A program made the position numbers and the translations under genes. From Desulfobulbaceae bacterium (lineage in GTDB: Bacteria > Desulfobacterota > Desulfobulbia > Desulfobulbales > SURF-16), in contig JALNXE010000091.1 in the NCBI GenBank assembly GCA_023230525.1, forward strand, positions 1 to 17,867: a stretch of 17,867 nt of DNA, read 5' to 3'. A model generated the notes under the pieces. It did not search any database, was not told the DNA's origin, and was given only the letters and a program-made list of their open reading frames with translations. Below, in pieces: positions 6,243-13,869 of the stretch (positions are counted from its first letter, which is position 1; each line of letters opens with the position of its first letter).

Positions 6243-7841
6243 ATGAAAAAGAAACTCAGCAGCTATATAGGCACCGCTTTTTTTATCAATGTCTTTGCCA
6301 TCATGAGCGTCGGGGGGATCTGCATCATGATGGTCAATGACATGGTTCGCAATATCTCCCACCTGGAAGAGGAAAGCGAGAATGTGGCCAGGATATACCG
6401 GTTGAATGACCGGATCCAGAAGGCCATCTTTACGGTGCACAGCTCCATCATTGATTATGATGGTTCCCTCAAGTCCGAGGTGATGGGACAGCTGGACAAG
6501 ATCGAAGGCGACCTGCGTAAGTACAAAGAAACGGAGCAGCAGGAACAGAGTCCCCATGTCACCGAGGAAAATATCCTGCTGGATAAACTGCAGGATAATC
6601 TCACAGGGATCAGGCGAGTGCTTGATGAAATTTATCAGGACCTGCTCATTGCCAGCCCCCTGGATGAATCAGGTTTCAAAAAACTGGAAGGATTCGGCTT
6701 TACCATCCACAATTTGACCCAGTCGATCAATGATCTCCATTTCAAAACCGTTTCCAGCCTGGTCAAGGAGTCCTACAGCAAGATGTATTTCATTCTCCTG
6801 CTGTATTTGGCCTCTTCCCTGGTCGGCATCCTGGCCTCGTGCGTGGGCTACATCGTGCTCACCCGCCATACCATCAGACCGATCATCAACCTTGCTTCCG
6901 CCACGGAAAAGATTTCCTCCGGCGATCTGGCCATCCGGCTCGACACCGCTTCGGAAACCGAAATCGGCACACTCTATCAGTCATTTAATGCCATGACGGC
7001 AAAACTGCAGGAGCACGAGAAGAAAAGGGAGGATTTCAACCGCACCCTGGAAAGCCTGGTAAGGGAGAGGACCCGCGAGCTGCGGGAATCCGAGGAATCC
7101 CTGCGCCGGACCCAGTCCGAGCTGCTGCGCATGGAAAAGATCGCCACCCTGGGCCAGATCGCCACCTCGGTCAATCATGAGATCAAGACCCCCTTGAATG
7201 TGCTTTACATGAACCTGCAGCTGCTCATCCGCAAAATAAACAAATGTGATATCGTGGAGAACGAACTGAAGAAGGGCATGCTCGACCTGACGGGAATCAT
7301 CAATGGCGAGATCACGCGAATCAATGAGATCATTGAGGAATTTGTCAAATATGCCCGTTTTCCGGCCCCGAATTTCAAATTGAACAGCATCAACAAAATT
7401 CTGGCGGATATCGCCGAGATGGTCGCCCACAACGCCCACGAATCGGATATCAGCATTGAGGTCATGCCGGATCAGACCCTTGACCTGTTGCAGATTGACG
7501 AGAAAATGATGATCCAGGCCCTGCTCAACCTGTGCATGAACGCCATCCAGGCCATGCCCTATGGCGGACTGCTGCGGCTTTTGAGCAAAAAGGAAGGGCA
7601 ATGCGCCAAGATCCTCATTGAGGACACCGGGCAAGGGATTGCGGCCGATGACCTGAAAAAGATATTTGATCCCTTTTTTACAAAAAAAGATGGAGGCCTG
7701 GGCTTCGGCCTTGCTATAGTGCAGAGAATCGTTGAAAATCACAAGGGTGCGATTTCCTGCCAAAGCGAGGTCGGCCGAGGCACGATTTTTGAGATTGTTT
7801 TGCCCATCCCGCCCAACAGCATCTGTCAAGAGATCGTATAG
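6243..7841 (+). CDS. Membrane sensor histidine kinase
   Basis: This is a 532-aa protein. The ATG at 6243 after GGGGAAA is preferred over a TTG at 6207. Order: TM1 (about 10-32), a helical periplasmic sensor (33-178) without a recognisable ligand-binding fold, TM2 (181-206), HAMP (207-258), a coiled-coil linker (259-298), HisKA with the phosphorylated H312 in SVNHEIKTPLN, then HATPase. The HATPase has an N box (NLCMNAIQAM, 429-438), G1 DTGQGI (461-466), F box FDPFFT and G2 GGLGFGLAI (484-492). All catalytic boxes are intact. It resembles NtrB/AtoS/ZraS-type kinases that pair with NtrC-family regulators. The partner gene starts three bases after its stop codon. The signal is unknown. Confidence 0.9.
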   Translation: MKKKLSSYIGTAFFINVFAIMSVGGICIMMVNDMVRNISHLEEESENVARIYRLNDRIQKAIFTVHSSIIDYDGSLKSEVMGQLDKIEGDLRKYKETEQQEQSPHVTEENILLDKLQDNLTGIRRVLDEIYQDLLIASPLDESGFKKLEGFGFTIHNLTQSINDLHFKTVSSLVKESYSKMYFILLLYLASSLVGILASCVGYIVLTRHTIRPIINLASATEKISSGDLAIRLDTASETEIGTLYQSFNAMTAKLQEHEKKREDFNRTLESLVRERTRELRESEESLRRTQSELLRMEKIATLGQIATSVNHEIKTPLNVLYMNLQLLIRKINKCDIVENELKKGMLDLTGIINGEITRINEIIEEFVKYARFPAPNFKLNSINKILADIAEMVAHNAHESDISIEVMPDQTLDLLQIDEKMMIQALLNLCMNAIQAMPYGGLLRLLSKKEGQCAKILIEDTGQGIAADDLKKIFDPFFTKKDGGLGFGLAIVQRIVENHKGAISCQSEVGRGTIFEIVLPIPPNSICQEIV

Positions 7842-7844
7842 CAC

Positions 7845-9185
7845 ATGATACCGACTTTCATACTGATCGTTGATGACGACAAAATGACCCGGCAGACCCT
7901 GTCGCTGGCCCTGGAGGACCAGTATCAGACCGTCACGGCCAAGGATGGCAAAACGGCCCTGGAGGTGCTCCGGACCCAGGAGATTGATCTGGTCCTTTCC
8001 GACCTGTTCATGCCCGGCATGAACGGCATTGAACTGCTGGAACAGATCAACCGGCTGCCCGAAAGACCCCCGGTGATCTTCATCACCGGCCAGGGTTCGG
8101 TGGAGACCGCGGTCCAGGCCATGAAGAACGGGGCCTATGATTATGTCACCAAACCGATCAACATTGACCGGCTTACCCTGCTGATCGAAAAAACCCTTGA
8201 GAACAAAAGACTCAAGGAAGAAAATATTCTGCTCAAGAAAAAAATCGAGGAGACCTATCCGGACCTGTCCATGATCGGCAACTCCCCGGCCATGCAGAAG
8301 ATCAAAGACCTGGCCAGACAGGTTGCCTCAACCACCGCCACGGTGCTCATCGAGGGGGAGAGCGGCACGGGCAAGGAACTGGTGACCAACATCATCCATT
8401 ACAACAGCCCGGTTGCCCACGGCCCCTTTATCAAGGTCAACTGCTCGGCCTTTGCCGAAGGGGTGCTGGAGTCCGAACTCTTCGGCCATGAAAAAGGGGC
8501 GTTCACCGGGGCGGTGGCCACCAAAAAAGGGCGTTTTGAACTGGCCGACAACGGCACCCTTTTTCTCGATGAAGTCGGCGAGATGCCGCCCTCCATTCAG
8601 GTAAAACTGCTTCGTTTCCTGCAGGAGCAGACCTTCGAACGGGTGGGCGGCACCAGAACCCAGAAGGTTACGGTGCGGATCATCTCAGCCACCAACCGCA
8701 ACCTGACGGAATTGATCAAGGCGGGCACCTTCCGCGAGGATCTCTATTACCGCCTGCGGGTGGTAAAAATAGAAATGCCCTCCCTGCGGGAACGCAAAGG
8801 GGATATCCCGGAACTGGTGGGCAGCTTCCTGAAAAAATTCGCCGACCGGCACGGCAAACAGATTTCCCGGGTCTCCGCAGAGGTGATGGAGCTGATCATG
8901 CAGTATAACTGGCCGGGCAACATCCGCGAGCTGATGAACTGCATTGAAAGCTCGGTGGTCATGGCCCGTGGTGACATGATCAATATTGACTGCATTCCCG
9001 AATATCTCACCTACAGCGGCAGCGACTCGCCCAGGGACGGCAAGGAGGGACTGCTGCAGGAGATGGAGCGGCAGACCATTACCGACGTCCTGAACAAGAC
9101 GGGGGGAGACAAGGTCAAGGCCGCGAAAATTCTGGGCATCGGCTTGCGGACCCTGTACCGGAAGATCGAGCAGTGGGGGCAGTGA
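7845..9185 (+). CDS. NtrC-family sigma-54-dependent response regulator
   Basis: This is a 446-aa protein. Receiver domain (1-120): acidic pocket D10-D12, phosphoacceptor D53 (SDLFMPG), T81 and K103. AAA+ domain (about 142-375): Walker A GESGTGKE (171-178), the sigma-54-contacting loop GAFTGA (218-223), Walker B TLFLDE (238-243) and an arginine-finger region FREDLYYRL. The Fis-type HTH is at the C-terminus (about 410-442, KVKAAKILGIGLRTLYRKI). Every residue class needed for phosphorylation, ATP hydrolysis and sigma-54 activation is present. It is co-transcribed with the kinase. A sigma-54 promoter with an upstream palindrome lies at 11363-11466, beyond ftsH, and is the nearest candidate target. 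That regulatory link is inference. Confidence 0.93.
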   Translation: MIPTFILIVDDDKMTRQTLSLALEDQYQTVTAKDGKTALEVLRTQEIDLVLSDLFMPGMNGIELLEQINRLPERPPVIFITGQGSVETAVQAMKNGAYDYVTKPINIDRLTLLIEKTLENKRLKEENILLKKKIEETYPDLSMIGNSPAMQKIKDLARQVASTTATVLIEGESGTGKELVTNIIHYNSPVAHGPFIKVNCSAFAEGVLESELFGHEKGAFTGAVATKKGRFELADNGTLFLDEVGEMPPSIQVKLLRFLQEQTFERVGGTRTQKVTVRIISATNRNLTELIKAGTFREDLYYRLRVVKIEMPSLRERKGDIPELVGSFLKKFADRHGKQISRVSAEVMELIMQYNWPGNIRELMNCIESSVVMARGDMINIDCIPEYLTYSGSDSPRDGKEGLLQEMERQTITDVLNKTGGDKVKAAKILGIGLRTLYRKIEQWGQ

Positions 9186-11042
9186 TTACCCTGTGGCGCT
9201 GAGGGTGCAGGCCATATCCTTCTCGTCGCCTGATGCGCCGGAAGCACCCTCTCTTCTTTTCTTGGCCGTGCACTCGTAGATGATTTCCATCTCCTCCAGG
9301 TCAAGGGTCTCATTGACCAGGAGCATATCCGCCAGATAAACGAGAAAATCCTGCTCGGCCGTCAGTATCCTTCTGGCCTCCCGGTAGCAGGATTCAACAA
9401 GGGTCTTCACCTCCCGGTCGATGATCCGGCCGGTCTCTTCGCTGTAAGCGTTGCGGCTCAACTGTTCACCGAGAAAGGCCCCGTCGTCACGGATATAGGA
9501 CATGGTGCCGATCTTGTCGGTCATACCCCATTGACACACCATCTTGGTGGCCAGATCCACGGCCTGGCGGAAATCATCTTCCGCGCCGGTGGTCTGCTGG
9601 CTGAGGCAGATCTCCTCGGAGGCGCGTCCGCCCATGAGAATGGTGATGCGGCTCAACAGATACTCCTTGGCATAGGCATGACGTTCGGTGAGGGGCAGTT
9701 GCTGGGTGTGGCCCAGGGCCTTTCCCCGGGGGATAATGGTGATTTTATGGATGGGGTCGGTCTCCGGCAGAAATTTTGCCAGAACGGCATGCCCGGCCTC
9801 ATGATAGGCCATGGTCTTGCGATCTTTTTCGCTGATCACCAGCCCTTTTCTTTCCACCCCCATGAGAATGCGGTCCTTGGCGATGTCAAAATGTTCCGGC
9901 CGGATGGCGCTGTCCCCTTTCCTGCCGGCAATCAAGGCCGCCTCGTTCATCAGACTCGCCAGCTCAGCGCCGGTAAAGCCGGGGGTGCTTCTGGCCACCT
10001 TTTCCAGGTTGACACTGTCAGACAGGGCCATTTTCTGCGCATAGACCTGGAGAATCTGCAGCCGCCCCTTCACATCAGGAGGCAGTATGTTGATCTGCCG
10101 GTCAAAGCGGCCGGGCCGCAGAAGGGCCGGGTCAAGGATATCCGGCCGGTTGGTGGCGGCCAGGATAATGATCGTGTCATCAGTGGAGAAGCCATCCATC
10201 TCCACCAGCAGGGCATTTAAGGTCTGGCCTCTCTCATCCTGCCCGCCGGCGATGTTGCCGGAGCTGCGCCTGCCGCCCACGGCATCGATCTCGTCAATAA
10301 AAACAATACAGGGGGTATGTTTTTTGGCCTCCTTAAAGAGTTCCCTCACCCGGGAGGCCCCCACGCCGACAAACATCTCGACGAAATCCGAGCCGCTGAT
10401 GCTGAAAAAAGGCACCCCCGACTCACCGGCAATGGCCCGGGCAATCAAGGTTTTTCCTGTTCCCGGCGGGCCCTGGAAAAGGATCCCCCGCGGAATGACG
10501 GCTCCCAGTCTGCTGTATTTTTTCGGACGCTGCAGGAAATCGATCACCTCAAGCAGCTCCTCCTTGGCCTCCGGCACCCCGGCGACATCTCGGAAGGTGA
10601 CCGGTTTGTGCATGGCCTGGGGGGCAAAGCGGGCATGTTTATCCTTATCTTCACTCTCGCTATAGTCGGCCGCCTGATTACGCAACAGGGAATACCAGAC
10701 CAGCAGAATCAGCATGACCGGAACTGCCGATTCGGCAAGCCGCCAGATACGGGCAGAATCATCCGCCCCGCCGGTGATGATAACCCCCTTATCCAGCAGT
10801 TTGGGCAGCAAGGCGGCAATGTCCGGGGAATAGGCGGCAAACTCCCGGCCAAAGGTGTCTTTGAGGGCAATCTCGTTCCCCTGCAGGCGCACCTCGGTCA
10901 CTTCATCCTTGTCCAGAATAGTCAGAAATTCGTTATAGCTGATTGACGGGAGACGGTTTTCAATATTCCAGAATACCGTTATCGCTCCACCCACAACGAG
11001 CAACAGCACGAGAGCAAATATGGTCCTTATGAAGAGGGTCAA
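9186..11042 (-). CDS. ftsH: ATP-dependent zinc metalloprotease FtsH
   Basis: This is a 618-aa protein, near the usual 610-650. TM1 is at residues 5-25, a periplasmic domain at 27-100, TM2 at 104-121. The AAA+ module has Walker A GPPGTGKT (191-198), pore loop FVGVG (224-228), Walker B IVFIDE (246-251) and an SRH around 298-315 (TNRPDILDPALLRPGRFD). The peptidase has HEAGH (414-418), and the third zinc ligand is an Asp in TGAEDDF (about 489-490). It forms a membrane hexamer that degrades membrane and regulatory proteins. The start is TTG (complement of 11040-11042) with GGAG nine bases upstream; no ATG precedes TM1. Its TAA directly abuts the TGA of the response regulator gene, leaving no room for a terminator. 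Confidence 0.95.
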   Translation of the reverse strand: MTLFIRTIFALVLLLVVGGAITVFWNIENRLPSISYNEFLTILDKDEVTEVRLQGNEIALKDTFGREFAAYSPDIAALLPKLLDKGVIITGGADDSARIWRLAESAVPVMLILLVWYSLLRNQAADYSESEDKDKHARFAPQAMHKPVTFRDVAGVPEAKEELLEVIDFLQRPKKYSRLGAVIPRGILFQGPPGTGKTLIARAIAGESGVPFFSISGSDFVEMFVGVGASRVRELFKEAKKHTPCIVFIDEIDAVGGRRSSGNIAGGQDERGQTLNALLVEMDGFSTDDTIIILAATNRPDILDPALLRPGRFDRQINILPPDVKGRLQILQVYAQKMALSDSVNLEKVARSTPGFTGAELASLMNEAALIAGRKGDSAIRPEHFDIAKDRILMGVERKGLVISEKDRKTMAYHEAGHAVLAKFLPETDPIHKITIIPRGKALGHTQQLPLTERHAYAKEYLLSRITILMGGRASEEICLSQQTTGAEDDFRQAVDLATKMVCQWGMTDKIGTMSYIRDDGAFLGEQLSRNAYSEETGRIIDREVKTLVESCYREARRILTAEQDFLVYLADMLLVNETLDLEEMEIIYECTAKKRREGASGASGDEKDMACTLSATG

Positions 11043-11070
11043 TGGAATCGGCTCCGCTTTTTCCTGCGAG

Positions 11071-11093
11071 GTTATTTTATTGCAACGGCTTAG
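11071..11093 (+). repeat. Dispersed repeat copy in the ftsH leader
   Basis: This 23-base stretch (GTTATT...CAACGGCTTAG) matches 3407-3429 at 20 of 23 positions. It lies between the predicted ftsH promoter and its start codon, so on the minus strand it is transcribed in the 5' leader. Confidence 0.5.
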
Positions 11094-11110
11094 TCAGTTA
11101 CTTAAGCGAC

Positions 11111-11119
11111 ATTATAGCA
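11111..11119 (-). promoter_or_regulatory. Extended -10 promoter for ftsH
   Basis: Read on the minus strand this is TGCTATAAT, a perfect extended -10 (TGn-TATAAT). No good -35 lies at 17 bp, which is typical of extended -10 promoters. Transcription would start near 11104, giving a leader of about 60 bases. Confidence 0.5.
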
Positions 11120-11362
11120 TATCTTGCAAACAAATGATGCAAAATGTATTCCCCGGGGATGGCCGGTAAAATAAAAGTAATTATTTCAATAAGTCAATCG
11201 GTGGTTCTCTGCCGCCTTCGTTCCCCGCCCGAATGGCCGTATTGCGGCAAGCGGCGCAAAATCAGCCAGTTACCGGCCTTGCTTTTTTTTAATCTCCGGC
11301 AGACAAAATCCCTCGGTCTTTCTTCATAGCCGCCGGCCATCACCAGGACAGATCAGCCCTGC
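11120..11362. other. Non-coding spacer between divergent ftsH and the small-protein operon
   Basis: No gene is visible. Short frames on both strands lack ribosome-binding sites and family resemblance. The functional elements of the 495-bp gap are at its two ends: the ftsH promoter and repeat on the left, the palindrome and sigma-54 element on the right. Confidence 0.4.
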
Positions 11363-11398
11363 TTGCCAAAATGGCACGCTATTTTGCCATTTTGGCAA
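11363..11398. promoter_or_regulatory. Perfect 14-bp inverted repeat, candidate activator-binding site
   Basis: TTGCCAAAATGGCA (11363-11376) and TGCCATTTTGGCAA (11385-11398) are exact reverse complements around eight bases. The centre is about 97 bases upstream of the transcription start predicted from the -24/-12 element, the normal distance for an NtrC-family enhancer site. A transcript hairpin is unlikely to matter because it lies upstream of the promoter. Confidence 0.55.
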
Positions 11399-11449
11399 AA
11401 CAAACCGGGCCTAAAAAGATAACATTTTGAAATTACAACATTAATTTGT

Positions 11450-11466
11450 TTGGCATGGATTTGGCA
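11450..11466 (+). promoter_or_regulatory. Sigma-54 (-24/-12) promoter
   Basis: The stretch TTGGCATGGATTTGGCA matches YTGGCACG-N4-TTGCA with two mismatches. The near-invariant GG (11452-11453) and GC (11464-11465) are exactly ten bases apart. The start point would be near 11477, about 60 bases before the first small gene. No TTGACA/TATAAT alternative is seen nearby. An intact sigma-54 activator gene is encoded 2.2 kb away. Confidence 0.65.
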
Positions 11467-11537
11467 ATATAGACTAAGCAAATGGCAGCAATGACACTCA
11501 AAGTCAGCAACAACCCGGTAATAATGGAGGAAGAGAG

Positions 11538-11771
11538 ATGAAAGACATAACCCCCGAAACAAAGGTACAGGTTAAGCAAAGAAGCATGCAGCGGACCGCG
11601 GAAAGCGCTCCTGCCAAAGTCGAGGTTTCCCGAGGCGTCATGATTGCCATAGGGGCTGTCCCGGCTCTTATCGGCGTCTGGGCAGCAGCCTGCTTCTTTG
11701 GCGGCCTGATGGCCAGCGGTGGTCCGATTGCCATGGTAAGAAGCTGGTTTTCAGCATTTACCGGGATGTAA
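11538..11771 (+). CDS. Small single-span membrane protein, first of two tandem paralogues
   Basis: This is a 77-aa protein whose ATG at 11538 follows GGAGG (11526-11530). The charged, hydrophilic N-terminal 32 residues (MKDITPETKVQVKQ...) are followed by one hydrophobic helix (about 34-58) containing LIGVWAAACFFGGL. The end is GGPIAMVRSWFSAFTGM. Lys/Arg before the helix predict N-in, C-out topology. It shares 25 of the last 47 residues with the next gene, including W49, C52, the GG pairs, the Pro and the SWF-A-TG end. I do not recognise the family. The position ahead of two NapC/NirT cytochromes suggests an accessory subunit of a quinol-oxidising complex. No heme motif is present, and the single Cys sits within the helix. 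Confidence 0.8.
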   Translation: MKDITPETKVQVKQRSMQRTAESAPAKVEVSRGVMIAIGAVPALIGVWAAACFFGGLMASGGPIAMVRSWFSAFTGM

Positions 11772-11828
11772 CGAGAGTTTTCGATGTAACGAGTAGTTTC
11801 CGGGAGCACTTGACCGATTGCGAAACTA
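11765..11828 (+). promoter_or_regulatory. Tandem 18-bp repeat and hairpin between the two small genes
   Basis: Two adjacent 18-base units (11765-11782 and 11783-11800) both start GATGTAACGAG and end in TTTC. The first unit contains the final Met codon and stop of the upstream gene. TAGTTTC (11794-11800) can pair with GAAACTA (11822-11828), placing a stem-loop six bases ahead of the next ribosome-binding site (GGAGG, 11835-11839). It could tune translation or RNA stability of the second small protein. Confidence 0.4.
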
Positions 11829-11845
11829 CCTAACGGAGGTGCAAT

Positions 11846-12067
11846 ATGAAAGATGCAACATTGACCAAAAAGAGACAAAGGGTACGGACTGAGGCACAAC
11901 CCCTGGAAGGTCTTGATACTTTCGCCCGAGGCGGCATTTCCGTTATGGGCGGCGTTTCAGCCCTCATCGCCTTATGGGCCGCAGCCTGCTTCATCGGCGG
12001 GCTCATCAGTGCAGGCGGCCCCGTTCAGCTCGCTTACAGCTGGTTTAAAGCCATCACCGGGCTGTAG
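11846..12067 (+). CDS. Small single-span membrane protein, second tandem paralogue
   Basis: This is a 73-aa protein with a strong GGAGG six bases before the ATG. A basic N-terminus (MKDATLTKKRQRVR) is followed by one hydrophobic helix (about 30-55) with SALIALWAAACFIGGLISAG, ending GGPVQLAYSWFKAITGL. It is clearly homologous to the preceding 77-aa protein in the helix and C-terminus, while the N-terminal 28 residues have diverged apart from MKD. This is the pattern expected when the helix and periplasmic tail contact a conserved partner. Expected orientation is N-in, C-out. The family is unknown to me. It is followed by a 280-bp gap and then the cytochrome pair on the same strand. Confidence 0.8.
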   Translation: MKDATLTKKRQRVRTEAQPLEGLDTFARGGISVMGGVSALIALWAAACFIGGLISAGGPVQLAYSWFKAITGL

Positions 12068-12169
12068 CAAAAAATGATGGGCAAGCGGGCAAGGAGAACA
12101 AATCCTTTGCGCGGAATCTGGTGATCAACAGCAAAAAAATATTACCACTAAAGGTTAGGATATGATAGG

Positions 12170-12347
12170 CTAAGGGGCACGGGAATGATACATTTCGTGC
12201 CCTTCAGGCAGTTCAGCACATGGACCGGGTCCGTCCATGGTTTCTTCCCCATCGTACTGTTTGCAAAGGATACACTGTTGACAAGGGATACCGCGCCAGA
12301 CACGGCAACAAACCGAACAGAAAAAAATACGTCTGCGGAGTAGAAAA
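12170..12347 (-). pseudogene. Cys-rich antisense ORF remnant (possible zinc-ribbon fragment)
   Basis: On the minus strand the gap between the small genes and the first cytochrome reads as about 50 residues, starting FFCSVCCRVWRGIPCQQCILC and ending in a TAG at 12170-12172. The spacing C-x2-CC-x8-C-x2-C-x2-C looks like a metal-binding ribbon. The frame stays open to 12496, but that upstream part is antisense to the cytochrome gene and reads as a shadow. No ATG, GTG or TTG with a ribosome-binding site lies near the Cys-rich part. It is either a truncated gene or chance. Confidence 0.25.
12175..12202 (+). terminator. Hairpin between small genes and cytochromes
   Basis: GGGCACG (12175-12181) pairs with CGTGCCC (12196-12202), extendable by G-T pairs. 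No T-tract follows. It could be an attenuator or processing site that sets different levels for the small proteins and the cytochromes. Confidence 0.3.
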
Positions 12348-13823
12348 GTGGGTAAGACATCCGCCTTTTTTATCAAGACCGCAGTCAATCTGATATCACG
12401 CAGCAAACTTTCCGTATTGGGCGGGGTCATGACAAGTGTCCTGGCCCCGGTGCTGCTGATCTGCGTTGTGCTTGATATCAGGGGAACCGTTGACAATCCC
12501 TACTTCGGTTTTCTCATCTATCTTATCCTCGGCCCCCTGTTTGTGCTGGGTCTCACCCTGCTCATCATCGGAGTCTTCATTTCCCGGGGCAAAGAGGACA
12601 TAGGCCTGTTCACCTTCGAATATATCGAGGAACAGCTCGCCCGGCCGGGACGATACACCCGTATTCGCCGCCATATCCTACTCTCCCTGTTTTTCACCCT
12701 GACCACCCTTTTATTAGTGATTCTGGTCTCCTACACGGGATTTCATTACACCGAATCAACCTCTTTCTGCAGCCAGACCTGCCATCAGGTCATGGGACCA
12801 GCCTATGCCACCTATGAGCACTCACCCCATTCGCGGATATCCTGCGTCCAATGCCATATCGGCAAGCAGTCCCAGTGGTTGACCAAGGCCAAATTCTCAG
12901 GCGTCAAACAGATTTTTGCCGTGCTTTTCAACACCTACCCCAGGCCGATCCCGCAACCCATCACCTCCCTGCGTCCGGTCCGGGAAACCTGCGAGGAATG
13001 CCACCGTCCGGAAATGTTCCATGGGGACAAACTCTACATCAAAGACCGTTTTCTGCCGGATGAACACAATACACATGTGCAGACGGCCCTGCTCATGAAA
13101 ATCGGTTCAGGCGGGTATCTGGGCCGAAAGGCCCATGGCATCCACTGGCACGTCTCCGAGGACCATCCGGTCTTTTACCGGTATACGGACCAGGCCCAGG
13201 AGGATGTCAGCCAAGTCTGGCTGCAGGATGGGGGACAGGAAATCCGTTTTTCCAAGACCTCCCCCACCGCAAAGCCCGCCGCCCCCTCTGTGGCGGGCAC
13301 GGTGCGCAAAATGGACTGCATGGACTGCCATAACCGCCCCACCCACGTATTTCTCAGTGCGGATGAGGCCCTTGATGAAAAGCTGGTCACCGGCATTATC
13401 CCCAGCGAGTTGCCCTTCATTAAACGGCAGGGTCTGCAAACGATTACGCCCCATTATGACTCGGCTGACCAGGCCTTGCAGGAGATCTCCAGGGGCTTGA
13501 AAGAATGGTACCTCGCCAATTATCCCGATCTGGTCAACCATGACAAGACCCTGCTGGATAAGGCCATTGCCGGCGTGCAGCAGGCCTACATGGAAAACGT
13601 GTTTCCGGCAATGCATATCAACTGGGACACCTATACCGATTTCATCGGCCACAAAAACGGCAGCGGCTGTTTCCGCTGCCATGACGGGCAGCATTTCAGC
13701 GAAAACGGGCAGGCCATCAGCAATGCCTGTGACATCTGCCATGTCATTCTTGCGGAAAACGAACCGTCACCCGACGTATTAGGCCTCCTGCAAAAGACAC
13801 TTCAGCACCAAGGGCAGCCATAA
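12348..13823 (+). CDS. Membrane-anchored NapC/NirT-type hexaheme cytochrome c, copy 1
   Basis: This is a 491-aa protein starting at a GTG with GGAG seven bases upstream. Three N-terminal membrane helices (about 22-43, 53-78, 110-131) precede a large periplasmic heme domain. Heme motifs: CSQTCH (141-146, a CX3CH), CVQCH (166-170), CEECH (215-219), CMDCH (324-328), CFRCH (441-445) and CDICH (461-465). The first motif is followed by QVM, so a Met ligand is possible, as in NrfH-type heme 1. The segment YATYEHSPHSRISCVQCHIG is typical of NapC/NirT proteins that oxidise menaquinol and pass electrons into the periplasm. Length and three-helix plan recall inner-membrane cytochromes such as Geobacter ImcH. 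The electron acceptor is unknown. Confidence 0.88.
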   Translation: MGKTSAFFIKTAVNLISRSKLSVLGGVMTSVLAPVLLICVVLDIRGTVDNPYFGFLIYLILGPLFVLGLTLLIIGVFISRGKEDIGLFTFEYIEEQLARPGRYTRIRRHILLSLFFTLTTLLLVILVSYTGFHYTESTSFCSQTCHQVMGPAYATYEHSPHSRISCVQCHIGKQSQWLTKAKFSGVKQIFAVLFNTYPRPIPQPITSLRPVRETCEECHRPEMFHGDKLYIKDRFLPDEHNTHVQTALLMKIGSGGYLGRKAHGIHWHVSEDHPVFYRYTDQAQEDVSQVWLQDGGQEIRFSKTSPTAKPAAPSVAGTVRKMDCMDCHNRPTHVFLSADEALDEKLVTGIIPSELPFIKRQGLQTITPHYDSADQALQEISRGLKEWYLANYPDLVNHDKTLLDKAIAGVQQAYMENVFPAMHINWDTYTDFIGHKNGSGCFRCHDGQHFSENGQAISNACDICHVILAENEPSPDVLGLLQKTLQHQGQP

Positions 13824-13869
13824 GGCATTCATATATCATCAATTAATTTTCATGAGGGAATAGTACGCA

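Noticed and set aside
11538..12067. Small peptides as lipoproteins because of the AAAC motif
   Set aside because: The Cys lies in the middle of the hydrophobic helix and -3 is Ala rather than Leu, so a lipobox is unlikely.
12275..12304. TTGACA upstream of the first cytochrome gene as a separate promoter
   Set aside because: The hexamer is perfect but the position 17 bp downstream reads CACGGC, with no acceptable -10.
13107..13742. Long minus-strand frames opposite the cytochromes, ftsH and the kinase (for example 13107-13742, 14377-15300, 6981-7844, 5211-6008)
   Set aside because: They mirror high-GC codon patterns of clearly recognised genes, lack ribosome-binding sites and show no domain signature.
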